A stretch of 64,000 nt of DNA, taken from Bradyrhizobium genosp. L (GTDB lineage Bacteria > Pseudomonadota > Alphaproteobacteria > Rhizobiales > Xanthobacteraceae). The notes below the pieces were generated by a model that made no database searches, was not told the DNA's origin, and worked only from the letters and a program-made list of their open reading frames with translations. Of this stretch, positions 54,215 through 61,881 are shown one piece after another. Numbering within the stretch: the first letter of the stretch is position 1; each line of letters starts with the position of its first letter. A program made the position numbers and the translations under genes. The DNA lies in the NCBI RefSeq assembly GCF_015624485.1, contig NZ_CP061378.1:1798001-1862000 (forward strand). The letters run 5' to 3'.

Positions 54215-55101
54215 TTCACCTCCGGCGGCAGCGACGACAGGATCGAATCCACATTGCCGCCGGTCTTCAGGCCGAAGATGGTGCCGCGATCATAGAGCAG
54301 GTTGAACTCGACATAGCGGCCGCGGCGGATCAGCTGCTCGTCGCGATCCTCGCTCGTCCACGATGTCGCGAAATTGCGCCGAACGAGTTCGGGATAGATC
54401 TTCAGGAAGCTGCGCCCGACGTCCTGGGTGAAGGCGAGATCGGCGTCCCAGTCGCCGCTGTCGTGCCAGTCGTAGAAGATGCCGCCGACGCCGCGCGCTT
54501 CCTTGCGATGCGGCAGATAGAAATACTCGTCGCACCATTTCTTGTACTTGTCGTAATCGGCGACGCCGTTCGGCCCGCTGCACGCGCTCTGCATCGCCGC
54601 ATGGAAGGCGACCGTGTCGGGGTCCTCCTGGGTCCGCCGGCGGTTCAGCACCGGCGTCAGATCGGCGCCGCCGCCGAACCAGGCTTTTGTCGTCACGACG
54701 AAGCGGGTGTTCATGTGCACGGCCGGCACGTTCGGATTGCGCAGATGCGCGATCAGCGAGATGCCCGACGCCCAGAACCTGGGATCGTCGGCGGCGCCGG
54801 GGATCTGCGCGCGGAATTCGGGGGCGAATTCGCCGTGCACGGTCGAGCAGTGTACGCCGACCTTCTCGAACAGCCGGCCCTTCATGATCGACATCACGCC
54901 GCCGCCGCCCGGCTTGCCGGTGTGGTCGGTGCGGTCCCAGGGCGTGCGCGCGAAGCGGCCGGCGTCGCCGGGATAGAGCGAAGCGGGAGCGTCGTCCTCG
55001 AGCCGTTCGAGCGCCGCGCAGATCTCGTTGCGCAAGGTCTCGAACCAGCCTTTGGCACGGGCCTTGCGATCCTCTGTCATGGCGGGGTCTGTTGGCAGCA
55101 T
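54205..55101 (-). CDS. hemF: Oxygen-dependent coproporphyrinogen III oxidase
   Basis: A 298-residue enzyme converting coproporphyrinogen III to protoporphyrinogen IX with O2 in heme synthesis. Diagnostic stretches are [66 protein letters not shown] and [23 protein letters not shown]. The start at 55101 lies 2 bases after the queD stop with AGGG upstream; ATG 55080 is possible. It is translationally linked with queD, an uncommon pairing. Confidence 0.95.
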   Translation of the reverse strand: MLPTDPAMTEDRKARAKGWFETLRNEICAALERLEDDAPASLYPGDAGRFARTPWDRTDHTGKPGGGGVMSIMKGRLFEKVGVHCSTVHGEFAPEFRAQIPGAADDPRFWASGISLIAHLRNPNVPAVHMNTRFVVTTKAWFGGGADLTPVLNRRRTQEDPDTVAFHAAMQSACSGPNGVADYDKYKKWCDEYFYLPHRKEARGVGGIFYDWHDSGDWDADLAFTQDVGRSFLKIYPELVRRNFATSWTSEDRDEQLIRRGRYVEFNLLYDRGTIFGLKTGGNVDSILSSLPPEVKWP

Positions 55102-55103
55102 GG

Positions 55104-55469
55104 CTAGCCCTGCGGTCCGTAATAGGTGCAGCTCTCGTTGCAGCTGTCGCGATGGACGGTGATGCGGGTGAGCTTACCCGCATGCTCCAGCCGCTCCCAG
55201 ATGAAGCGCGAGAGGTTCTCCAACGTTGGCAGCCCAAGCGCCTCGATCTTGTTGAGGAATTTGTGGTCGAGCATCTTCTGCACCTCGGCCATGGCGCGCT
55301 CGAGCAGGCCGAGATCGACCACCATGCCCGTCTTCGGATCAGGCGTGCCCCGCACCGTGACTTCGGCGCGGAAGGAGTGGCCGTGGATCTCCTCGCTGTC
55401 GGCCCCAAAGGTCGTTCCGGTCAGCGCATGCGCAGCCTCGAACCGAAACGCTTTCGTCAATTCCCACAT
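55104..55469 (-). CDS. queD: 6-carboxytetrahydropterin synthase (QueD family), atypical active site
   Basis: A 121-residue homologue of the enzyme that makes 6-carboxytetrahydropterin from dihydroneopterin triphosphate for queuosine. The zinc histidines are present in FEAAHAL and EIHGHSF. The Cys usually four residues before HGH (as in KCRNLHGH) is absent: the stretch reads [12 protein letters not shown]. The C-terminus [13 protein letters not shown] carries two cysteines. Placement next to queE supports the pathway. The residue change is reported in the findings. Confidence 0.88.
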   Translation of the reverse strand: MWELTKAFRFEAAHALTGTTFGADSEEIHGHSFRAEVTVRGTPDPKTGMVVDLGLLERAMAEVQKMLDHKFLNKIEALGLPTLENLSRFIWERLEHAGKLTRITVHRDSCNESCTYYGPQG

Positions 55470-55502
55470 CTCTTCGCTAATCCAGTTCTCTCAAAGTAAC
55501 GT

Positions 55503-56135
55503 TCATCTGATCCCGAGCGACTTGTGCGTCTGCACGCTGAGCCGCCATTGCGGATGCTTCAGGCAGTAATCGATCGCCCGCTGCGTATTCTCGATCACGT
55601 CCGGGCCGTCCATCGGCTGCAGCGAGAAGCGCTCGAACGAAAGCCCGGCGAAATCCTCCGGCGCATTCTCCAGCTGCGGATAGACCAGCTTGAGCTCGTG
55701 TCCCTTGCGCACCACGAGCCCGGCTGCGGCCTTCGGGCTGACGCAGATCCAGTCGAGCCCGTCGGGCGGCGCGATGGTGCCGTTGGTCTCGATCGCAATC
55801 GCAAAGCCGCGCGCGTGCAGGGCCTCGACCAGGGCGGCGTCGACCTGCAGCAGCGGCTCGCCGCCGGTCAAGACCACATAGCGGTCGGCATCGCCGCCGG
55901 TCCATTGCGCAGCGACGGTGTCGGCGAGCTCGGCCGCCTCCGCATAGCGGCCGCCGAGCGTGCCATCCATGCCGACGAAATCTGTGTCGCAGAACCGGCA
56001 GACCGCGCCGGCGCGGTCCTGCTCGCGGCCGGTCCAGAGGTTGCAGCCGGCGAAGCGGCAGAACACGGAGGCGCGGCCCGCATGGGCGCCTTCGCCCTGC
56101 AGGGTGAGAAAAATCTCCTTGACCGCGTAGCTCAC
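55503..56135 (-). CDS. queE: 7-carboxy-7-deazaguanine synthase, radical SAM
   Basis: A 210-residue radical-SAM enzyme that rearranges 6-carboxytetrahydropterin into 7-carboxy-7-deazaguanine. The cluster motif is the expanded C-X14-C-X2-C type (first Cys in FAGCNLW, last two in VCRFCDTD). This form is known in some QueE enzymes. Other landmarks: EIFLTLQGEG at the start and LTGGEPLLQ. It overlaps trmL by 4 bases and precedes queD by 33 bases. Confidence 0.92.
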   Translation of the reverse strand: MSYAVKEIFLTLQGEGAHAGRASVFCRFAGCNLWTGREQDRAGAVCRFCDTDFVGMDGTLGGRYAEAAELADTVAAQWTGGDADRYVVLTGGEPLLQVDAALVEALHARGFAIAIETNGTIAPPDGLDWICVSPKAAAGLVVRKGHELKLVYPQLENAPEDFAGLSFERFSLQPMDGPDVIENTQRAIDYCLKHPQWRLSVQTHKSLGIR

Positions 56136-56614
56136 AAAAGCCCCTCAGGTTGCCGTGACGGTGACCGGTGTGCCGTCTGGCGCAGTGCTTCGCCAACCGC
56201 CATGGCAGCTGTGACGGCCACATTGAGCGAACGCAAAGACGGTTTGATCGGAATCAGCAGCCGCGCATCGGCGGCAGCCACGACCGCGTCGGTGACACCA
56301 GCGGTCTCCCGCCCGAACAGCAGGATGTCGGAGGCGTTATAGCTGAAATCAAGGTAGGATGTCGCCGCCTTGGTCGTGAACAGGACCAGCCGGCAGCCGC
56401 TCTCGGCCCGCCATTCCTCGAATTTCGACCATGAGACGTGACGCTTCAAGGCGACCTGGTCGAGATAGTCCATCCCCGCGCGGCGGAAATTGCGGTCCGA
56501 GGAGTCGAAGCCCGCCGGTTCGATGATATGGGCCGCGACGTCCAGGCAGGCGCAGAGGCGCAGAATCGTCCCGGTATTTTGGGGGATGTCGGGCTGGAAC
56601 AGCGCGATCTGCAT
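56132..56614 (-). CDS. trmL: tRNA (cytidine/uridine-34-2'-O)-methyltransferase
   Basis: A 160-residue SPOUT-class enzyme that methylates the ribose of wobble base 34 in certain leucine tRNAs. Features are MQIALFQPDIPQNTGTILRLCACLDV, LLFGRETAGVTDAV and the knot segment LIPIKPSLRSLNVAVTAAMAVGEAL. It heads the leftward run with queE and queD, so two wobble-position modification functions are neighbours. Confidence 0.92.
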   Translation of the reverse strand: MQIALFQPDIPQNTGTILRLCACLDVAAHIIEPAGFDSSDRNFRRAGMDYLDQVALKRHVSWSKFEEWRAESGCRLVLFTTKAATSYLDFSYNASDILLFGRETAGVTDAVVAAADARLLIPIKPSLRSLNVAVTAAMAVGEALRQTAHRSPSRQPEGLL

Positions 56615-56890
56615 CGTCGTCGAGGCCTGTGAAAGTGGGATGAAATTGTCTCAATAAAACATCGCCAGCAGCGGATTTCGTGCATTGCACGCTTGCGAGC
56701 CGATAGCGGGCTTGCGCTCGTCCGGCAAGGGTGCCAATAGAACGATTCTGGACTGCTGTTCCGCCGTTTGGGGTGTGGAATGGCGGGTTTCTGCCGCCGC
56801 GGGGGTCGCGGGCGCCGGCAGCCTTTCCTGGGCGCTTCCTGCGTCTTCGGGGCGGTTCCACCGGCTGCGGATATGAAAGGGCTTGGAAAC
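56615..56890. other. Gap between trmL and fbcF (divergent promoters)
   Basis: A 276-base gap between divergent genes. It should hold promoters for the trmL and fbcF transcripts, but I see no convincing sigma-70 pair, inverted repeat or small gene. Short open frames here are not supported by codon bias. Confidence 0.5.
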
Positions 56891-57421
56891 GTGACGACAG
56901 CGTCTTCGGCGGACCATCCGACACGCCGTGATTTCCTTTTTGTTGCAACCGGTGCTGCTGCCGTGGTCGGCGCAGCCGCCACTGTCTGGCCGCTGGTTGC
57001 GCAGATGAACCCGGATGCCGCGACGATCGCGGCCGGCGCACCGATCCAGGTCGATCTGACGCCGATCGCCGAGGGCCAAGACATCAAGGTGTTCTGGCGC
57101 GGTAAGCCGATCTACATCAGCCACCGCACCAAGAAGCAGATCCAGGAGGCCCAGAGCGTGGCGCTCTCGAGCCTGCCCGACCCGCAGCCCGACTCGGCGC
57201 GCGTCAAGGACGGCCACGACCAGTGGCTGGTCGTGATCGGCATCTGCACTCATCTCGGCTGCATCCCGATCGCCCATGAGGGCAATTACGACGGCTTCTT
57301 CTGCCCCTGCCATGGCTCGCAGTACGACTCCTCCGGTCGTATCCGCCAGGGGCCCGCGCCCGCCAACCTGGTGGTGCCGCCCTATGCCTTCCTTTCCGAC
57401 ACCAAAATCCAGATCGGCTAA
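56891..57421 (+). CDS. fbcF: Rieske iron-sulfur subunit of cytochrome bc1
   Basis: A 176-residue Rieske protein with an uncleaved twin-arginine membrane anchor ([24 protein letters not shown]). The [2Fe-2S] ligands are Cys119, His121, Cys138 and His141 (CTHLGC and CPCHGS boxes), with Cys124 and Cys140 available for the disulfide. GTG 56891 ([15 protein letters not shown]) gives the family length; ATG 56873 is possible. It is the first gene of the bc1 operon. Confidence 0.94.
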   Translation: MTTASSADHPTRRDFLFVATGAAAVVGAAATVWPLVAQMNPDAATIAAGAPIQVDLTPIAEGQDIKVFWRGKPIYISHRTKKQIQEAQSVALSSLPDPQPDSARVKDGHDQWLVVIGICTHLGCIPIAHEGNYDGFFCPCHGSQYDSSGRIRQGPAPANLVVPPYAFLSDTKIQIG

Positions 57422-57480
57422 GTCCGGGATCTCCGGGCTTTGGAACCCATCGCGTCGTTTTTCTTCTCAGGATCGCATCA

Positions 57481-59550
57481 ATGAGCGGACCATCCGATTT
57501 CCAACCGAGCAACCCCGCCTTGAAGTGGATCGAGCGGCGCCTACCGATCTTCGGCCTGATCCACTCCTCCTTCGTGGCCTATCCGACGCCGCGCAACCTG
57601 AACTACTGGTGGACCTTCGGCGCCATCCTTTCGATGATGCTGGGGCTGCAGATCCTGACCGGCGTGATCCTGGCGATGCACTACACGCCGAACGCCGACC
57701 TCGCCTTCAAGTCGGTTGAGCTGCTGGTCCGCGACGTCAATTACGGCTGGCTGCTGCGCAACATGCATGCCTGCGGCGCGTCGATGTTCTTCTTCGCGGT
57801 CTACGTCCACATGTTCCGCGGTCTCTATTACGGGTCGTACAAGGAGCCGCGCGAGGTGCTGTGGATCCTCGGCGTCATCATCTACCTCCTGATGATGGCG
57901 ACCGGCTTCATGGGCTACGTGCTGCCGTGGGGCCAGATGAGCTTCTGGGGCGCCACCGTCATCACCAATCTGTTCTCGGCCGTGCCCTATTTCGGCGAGA
58001 GCATCGTGACGCTGCTGTGGGGCGGCTACTCGGTCGGCAACCCGACCCTGAACCGCTTCTTCTCGCTGCACTACCTGCTACCGTTCGTGATCGCTGGCGT
58101 GGTCGTGCTGCACGTCTGGGCGCTGCACGTCGCGGGCCAGAACAATCCGGCCGGCGTCGAGGCCAAGACCGACAAGGACACGGTGCCGTTCACGCCCTAT
58201 GCGACGATCAAGGACATGTTCGGCGTCGCCTGCTTCCTGATCTTCTTCTCCTGGTTCATCTTCTACATGCCGAACTATCTCGGCGACGCCGACAACTACA
58301 TCCCGGCGAACCCCGGCGTGACGCCGGCGCACATCGTGCCCGAATGGTACTATCTGCCGTTCTACGCTATCCTGCGCTCGATCCCGAACAAGCTCGCCGG
58401 CGTGGTGGCGATGTTCTCGGCGATCATCGTCCTGTGCTTCCTGCCCTGGCTCGACAGCGCGCGGACCCGTTCGTCGAAGTACCGTCCGCTGGCCAAGCAG
58501 TTCTTCTGGCTGTTCGTGGCGGTCTGTATCCTGCTCGGCTATCTCGGCTCGCAGCCGCCGGAAGGCATCTATGTGATCGCCGGCCGCATCCTGACGGTCT
58601 GCTATTTCGCCTACTTCCTGATCGTGCTGCCGCTGCTCTCCCGGATCGAGACGCCGCGTCCGGTGCCGAACTCGATCGCCGACGACGTGCTGGCGAAGCG
58701 CAAGGGCAAGATCGCGACCGCGGCCTCCATCGCGCTCGCGCTGGTGGTGGCCGGCGGCGTGCTGGCCGGCAGCGCCCAGAACGCCCGCGCCGAGGAAAAC
58801 GACGCTCCGCCGCAGCAGAAATGGTCGTTCGCCGGCCCTTTCGGCAAGTTTGATCGCGGCTCGCTGCAGCGTGGCCTGAAGGTTTACAAAGAGGTCTGCT
58901 CGGCCTGCCACAGCCTGAACTATGTCGCGTTCCGCAACCTGGCCGATCCCGGCGGACCCGGCTATTCGGTGGCGCAGGCGGCGGCGTTCGCGTCCGACTA
59001 CAAGATCAAGGACGGCCCGAACGACCAGGGCGAGATGTTCGACCGTCCGGGCCGCACCGCGGATTACTTCCCGGCGCCGTTCCCGAACGAGCAGGCTGCG
59101 GCCGCCGCCAATGGCGGCAAGGCGCCGCCGGACCTCTCGCTGATGGCCAAGGCACGGTCCTACGAGCGCGGCTTCCCGCGCTTCCTGATCGACTTCTTCA
59201 CCCAGTATCAGGAGCAGGGACCGGACTACGTCTCGGCGATCCTGCAGGGCTTCGAGGACAAGCCGCCGGCGGGTGTCACCGTCCCTGAAGGCACCTACTA
59301 CAACAAGTACTTCCCGGGCCACGCCATCAAGATGCCGAAGCCGCTGTCCGACGGCCAGGTGACCTTCGACGACGGCTCGCCGGCGACGGTGGCGCAGTAC
59401 GCCCACGACGTCACCACGTTCCTGATGTGGGCGGCCGAGCCGCACATGGAGGAGCGCAAGCGGATCGGCGTGCAGGTGTTCGTGTTCCTGATCATCTTCG
59501 CCTTGCTGATGTACTTCACCAAGCGGAAGGTCTGGGCTGACGCGCACTGA
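57481..59550 (+). CDS. fbcH: Fused cytochrome b / cytochrome c1 precursor
   Basis: A 689-residue polyprotein. Residues about 1-410 are cytochrome b (the heme-histidine region with [25 protein letters not shown], the quinol-site PEWY at [18 protein letters not shown]). A hydrophobic segment acts as signal for the second part, with cleavage expected after NARA (Ala437/Glu438). The remainder is cytochrome c1 with CSACH (Cys473-His477) and a C-terminal anchor. Such a fusion, cleaved after export, is characteristic of Bradyrhizobium. Confidence 0.95.
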   Translation: MSGPSDFQPSNPALKWIERRLPIFGLIHSSFVAYPTPRNLNYWWTFGAILSMMLGLQILTGVILAMHYTPNADLAFKSVELLVRDVNYGWLLRNMHACGASMFFFAVYVHMFRGLYYGSYKEPREVLWILGVIIYLLMMATGFMGYVLPWGQMSFWGATVITNLFSAVPYFGESIVTLLWGGYSVGNPTLNRFFSLHYLLPFVIAGVVVLHVWALHVAGQNNPAGVEAKTDKDTVPFTPYATIKDMFGVACFLIFFSWFIFYMPNYLGDADNYIPANPGVTPAHIVPEWYYLPFYAILRSIPNKLAGVVAMFSAIIVLCFLPWLDSARTRSSKYRPLAKQFFWLFVAVCILLGYLGSQPPEGIYVIAGRILTVCYFAYFLIVLPLLSRIETPRPVPNSIADDVLAKRKGKIATAASIALALVVAGGVLAGSAQNARAEENDAPPQQKWSFAGPFGKFDRGSLQRGLKVYKEVCSACHSLNYVAFRNLADPGGPGYSVAQAAAFASDYKIKDGPNDQGEMFDRPGRTADYFPAPFPNEQAAAAANGGKAPPDLSLMAKARSYERGFPRFLIDFFTQYQEQGPDYVSAILQGFEDKPPAGVTVPEGTYYNKYFPGHAIKMPKPLSDGQVTFDDGSPATVAQYAHDVTTFLMWAAEPHMEERKRIGVQVFVFLIIFALLMYFTKRKVWADAH

Positions 59551-59577
59551 CGCGGGAAGCCGGTTCTTACGAGATTG

Positions 59578-59604
59578 AAAAAGCCCCCTCCGGGGGGCTT
59601 TTTT
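59578..59604 (+). terminator. Intrinsic terminator of the fbcFH operon
   Basis: AAAAAGCCCCC (59578-59588) pairs with GGGGGGCTTTTTT (59592-59604) around a 3-base loop and ends in a T-run. Confidence 0.93.
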
Positions 59605-59730
59605 GCTTTCGCGAGTGCACTCGCAATCGATGGATGACGACTGCGCGAGGATGCCGCGCGGTGATTGCGTCCGTCATCGAGTGCGGACAGAATGCCGGCC
59701 AATCAGCCGGCAAACCTTGCGGAGGAACTC

Positions 59731-60405
59731 ATGGGTACCATCATCAGCTTCAAGCGCCCCGACGGCAAGGACGCCTCAGGCTATCTCGCCAACGCCGCGC
59801 GCGGCAACGCGCCGGGCGTGGTCGTGATCCAGGAATGGTGGGGCCTGCAGGACCAGATCAAGGGCATGTGCGACCGCTTCGCGCTCGCCGGTTTCGATGC
59901 GCTGGCGCCCGATCTCTACAAGGGCACGGTGGTGCCGTATCACGACACCGACGCCGCCGGTAAAGAGATGAACTCGCTCGACTTCATGGACGCCACCACG
60001 CAGACGGTGCGCGGTGCCGCGCAGTATCTCGCCAAGAACGGCACCAAGGTCGGCCTGACCGGTTTCTGCCTCGGCGGCGCAGTGACGATCATCGGCGCCA
60101 CCAAGATCCCGGAACTGACGGCCGGTGTGGTGTTCTACGGCATCCCGCCGGAGCAGGCTGCCAAGCCGGCGGACGTCAGGATTCCCCTGCAGGGGCATTT
60201 CGCCAACAAGGACGACTGGTGCACGCCGGCGCTGGTCGATGGTTTTGAGAAAGCGATGAAGGCCGCCGGCAAATCGCTGGAACTGTTCCGCTATGATGCC
60301 GAGCACGGTTTTGGCAACGAGCAGCGCCTCTCGGTGCACGACCGGCACTGCGCGGAACTGGCCTGGGGCCGCGCGACGGAGTTTTTCCGGAAGCATCTGG
60401 GGTAA
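59731..60405 (+). CDS. Dienelactone hydrolase family protein
   Basis: A 224-residue alpha/beta hydrolase. The catalytic triad Cys-Asp-His is visible: nucleophile in GLTGFCLGGAV, Asp in FANKDDWCTP and His in DAEHGFGN. VVVIQEWWGL is the conserved early strand. It may hydrolyse lactones such as dienelactone; the real substrate is unknown, and no aromatic-degradation operon is attached. GGAGGAACTC precedes ATG 59731. Confidence 0.9.
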   Translation: MGTIISFKRPDGKDASGYLANAARGNAPGVVVIQEWWGLQDQIKGMCDRFALAGFDALAPDLYKGTVVPYHDTDAAGKEMNSLDFMDATTQTVRGAAQYLAKNGTKVGLTGFCLGGAVTIIGATKIPELTAGVVFYGIPPEQAAKPADVRIPLQGHFANKDDWCTPALVDGFEKAMKAAGKSLELFRYDAEHGFGNEQRLSVHDRHCAELAWGRATEFFRKHLG

Positions 60406-60426
60406 GCGCATGATCCGCAAATGCGA

Positions 60427-60545
60427 TGTCGTCCCTGCGAAAGCAGGGACCCATACGCCGCGGCCGTCGTAACGGGCACTTGGGTAGTCATCTCGCGAGA
60501 CAACTGCGCCCTGTGGTTATGGGTCCCTGCTCTCGCAGGGACGAC
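60427..60545. repeat. Long inverted repeat, GTCGTCCCTGC type (copy 2)
   Basis: GTCGTCCCTGCGAAAGCAGGGAC and its counterpart GTCCCTGCTCTCGCAGGGACGAC form both a long outer stem and two local hairpins, with CCCAT / ATGGG inside. It resembles the element at 26371-26496 and separates two convergent genes. Confidence 0.83.
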
Positions 60546-60553
60546 GGCGAGAT

Positions 60554-61552
60554 TTAACTGTCCGCCTTCACTCCATCCCACCACGGGCACGTCCCCGACA
60601 TCAGCTTGAAATTCCCTTCCATCACCTGCACCGGCGCGCGCTTGCCCTCAGTGGCGGCGCGCATGCGCATGTCGCGGGCGACGGCGCGGTCTTCCGGCGA
60701 CAGCCAGACGCGCTCATGGCCCCACAGGCTCGGGCCGTCATGCATCTCGAACGGCGTCCAGTTCACTGGGTCGATCTCGCGGCCGCCCCAGCCGCACTCC
60801 ACCATGAAGGACGACGGCGACTTGGCGTAGAACGATGTCATCAGATCGTTGGTGTGGCGGCCGAGCGAGACGTTGACGCGCTCCTCCTTCATCGCGACGT
60901 CGTAGGCTTGGCCGACGTCGTCGAGCGAGAACAATTCCACCATCAGATGATGCATGCCGTTCGTGCCGGTCTCGATCAGCGCCAGCGAATGGTGGCGCGC
61001 ATTGACGTGGAAGAAATAGGCGCGGAACGGCTTTTCGATGTAGTCGCTGAGACCGAAGCCGAGCACGTCGACATAGAACGCCATCACGGGCGCGAGGTGC
61101 TCGACCGTCAGCACGGCGTGGCCGAGCCCCTGCGGTCCGGTGCGGAAGCCGGAGATCGAACGCCCCGGCTTGAACGGCGTGTCGTCGATTTCGGCGCCAT
61201 GAAACGCCTCGAGGCGGTTGCCGGCGGGGTCGTGGAAGGAGATCAGGCCGTGCACCCGGCGCGCGTCAGCCAAAGCCTGCGCTTCGGCTATGACGGCCAC
61301 GCCGGCGCGCTCCAGCCGCGCCGCCAGCGCGTCGAGAGCTGCGGCATCCGCCACCTCCCAGCCGAAGAACCTCGTGCCCTCGGCCAGCGCGCGGTCGATC
61401 ACGATGCGTTGCTTGCGGTCGTCCATCCGGAAGGCGAGCAGCGAGTTGCCGCGCTCGACCGCCTGCAAGCCCACCAGGCCGGTGCCGAACTGCCGCCAGT
61501 CGTCGAGCGCGTCCGAGCCGAACCCGGCATATCCGAGACCCAAAATCGCCAT
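60554..61552 (-). CDS. Extradiol-dioxygenase-like VOC protein
   Basis: A 332-residue two-domain VOC protein of the type I extradiol dioxygenase group. Metal ligands are expected in GLGHAVLTVEH (His), RHHSLALIE (His) and SFMVECGWGG (Glu); FMVECG is diagnostic. It cleaves a catechol-type ring next to its hydroxyls. The start MAILGLGYAGFGSDALDDWRQFG at 61552, with GGGAGA upstream, matches the family. No pathway partners lie next to it. Confidence 0.88.
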   Translation of the reverse strand: MAILGLGYAGFGSDALDDWRQFGTGLVGLQAVERGNSLLAFRMDDRKQRIVIDRALAEGTRFFGWEVADAAALDALAARLERAGVAVIAEAQALADARRVHGLISFHDPAGNRLEAFHGAEIDDTPFKPGRSISGFRTGPQGLGHAVLTVEHLAPVMAFYVDVLGFGLSDYIEKPFRAYFFHVNARHHSLALIETGTNGMHHLMVELFSLDDVGQAYDVAMKEERVNVSLGRHTNDLMTSFYAKSPSSFMVECGWGGREIDPVNWTPFEMHDGPSLWGHERVWLSPEDRAVARDMRMRAATEGKRAPVQVMEGNFKLMSGTCPWWDGVKADS

Positions 61553-61683
61553 TGTGCGTCTCCCGGTGTCTGTTTTTTGGGCGGCCGATCGGCCGCCGTG
61601 CCGGCGAAATCCTACGCGGATTCCCGGGCATTCAAACCGGAAAAAAGGCCGTGCCGGTCCGGGGCAGGGCGGCTTGCCATCCC

Positions 61684-61712
61684 TTGACACGGCCTTCGCC
61701 GGATGGTGAGTA
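61684..61712 (+). promoter_or_regulatory. Promoter of the trpL-trpE(G) transcript (candidate)
   Basis: TTGACA (61684-61689) is a consensus -35. A weak -10 (TGAGTA, 61707-61712) follows after 17 bases. Transcription would then begin at or very near the trpL ATG (61719), which lacks a ribosome site, so a leaderless trpL is suggested. Confidence 0.6.
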
Positions 61713-61718
61713 AGCCCC

Positions 61719-61769
61719 ATGAGCACCGTTGCCAGTCCATCCCGTCGTTGGTGGCCCACCTTCCCATAG
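61719..61769 (+). CDS. trpL: trp operon leader peptide TrpL
   Basis: A 16-codon frame reading MSTVASPSRRWWPTFP with tandem Trp codons at positions 11-12, then TAG. It lies 112 bases upstream of trpE(G). Charged or uncharged tRNA-Trp would move or stall the ribosome at the two Trp codons. Two alternative foldings downstream (GGTGGCC near 61770 with the Trp-codon segment; GTCGC / GCGAC near 61808-61826) make transcription attenuation likely. The small size keeps it from standard gene calls. Confidence 0.83.
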   Translation: MSTVASPSRRWWPTFP

Positions 61770-61881
61770 GTGGCCGGTGCGTTTTCATTTCCCAAAAACG
61801 TCGAAGGTCGCCATCGCAGTGCGACGGTACCTTCCCTTGTCCTGTGTGGCGCTCTCCTCCCAAGTCTCGTAAGAGGATCAC
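61770..61881 (+). promoter_or_regulatory. trp attenuator region
   Basis: This untranslated segment follows the trpL stop. GGTGGCC just after the stop can pair, with one bulge, to GGCCCACC inside trpL. It is followed by GGTGCGTTTT, a weak terminator-like end. A second hairpin GTCGC-(9 bases)-GCGAC follows. Competing structures of this sort are expected for Trp attenuation, but I have not computed folding. Confidence 0.55.

Noticed and set aside
56685..56876. A 63-codon frame upstream of fbcF
   Set aside because: Its composition and context do not support coding, and it overlaps the promoter region and the possible fbcF leader.
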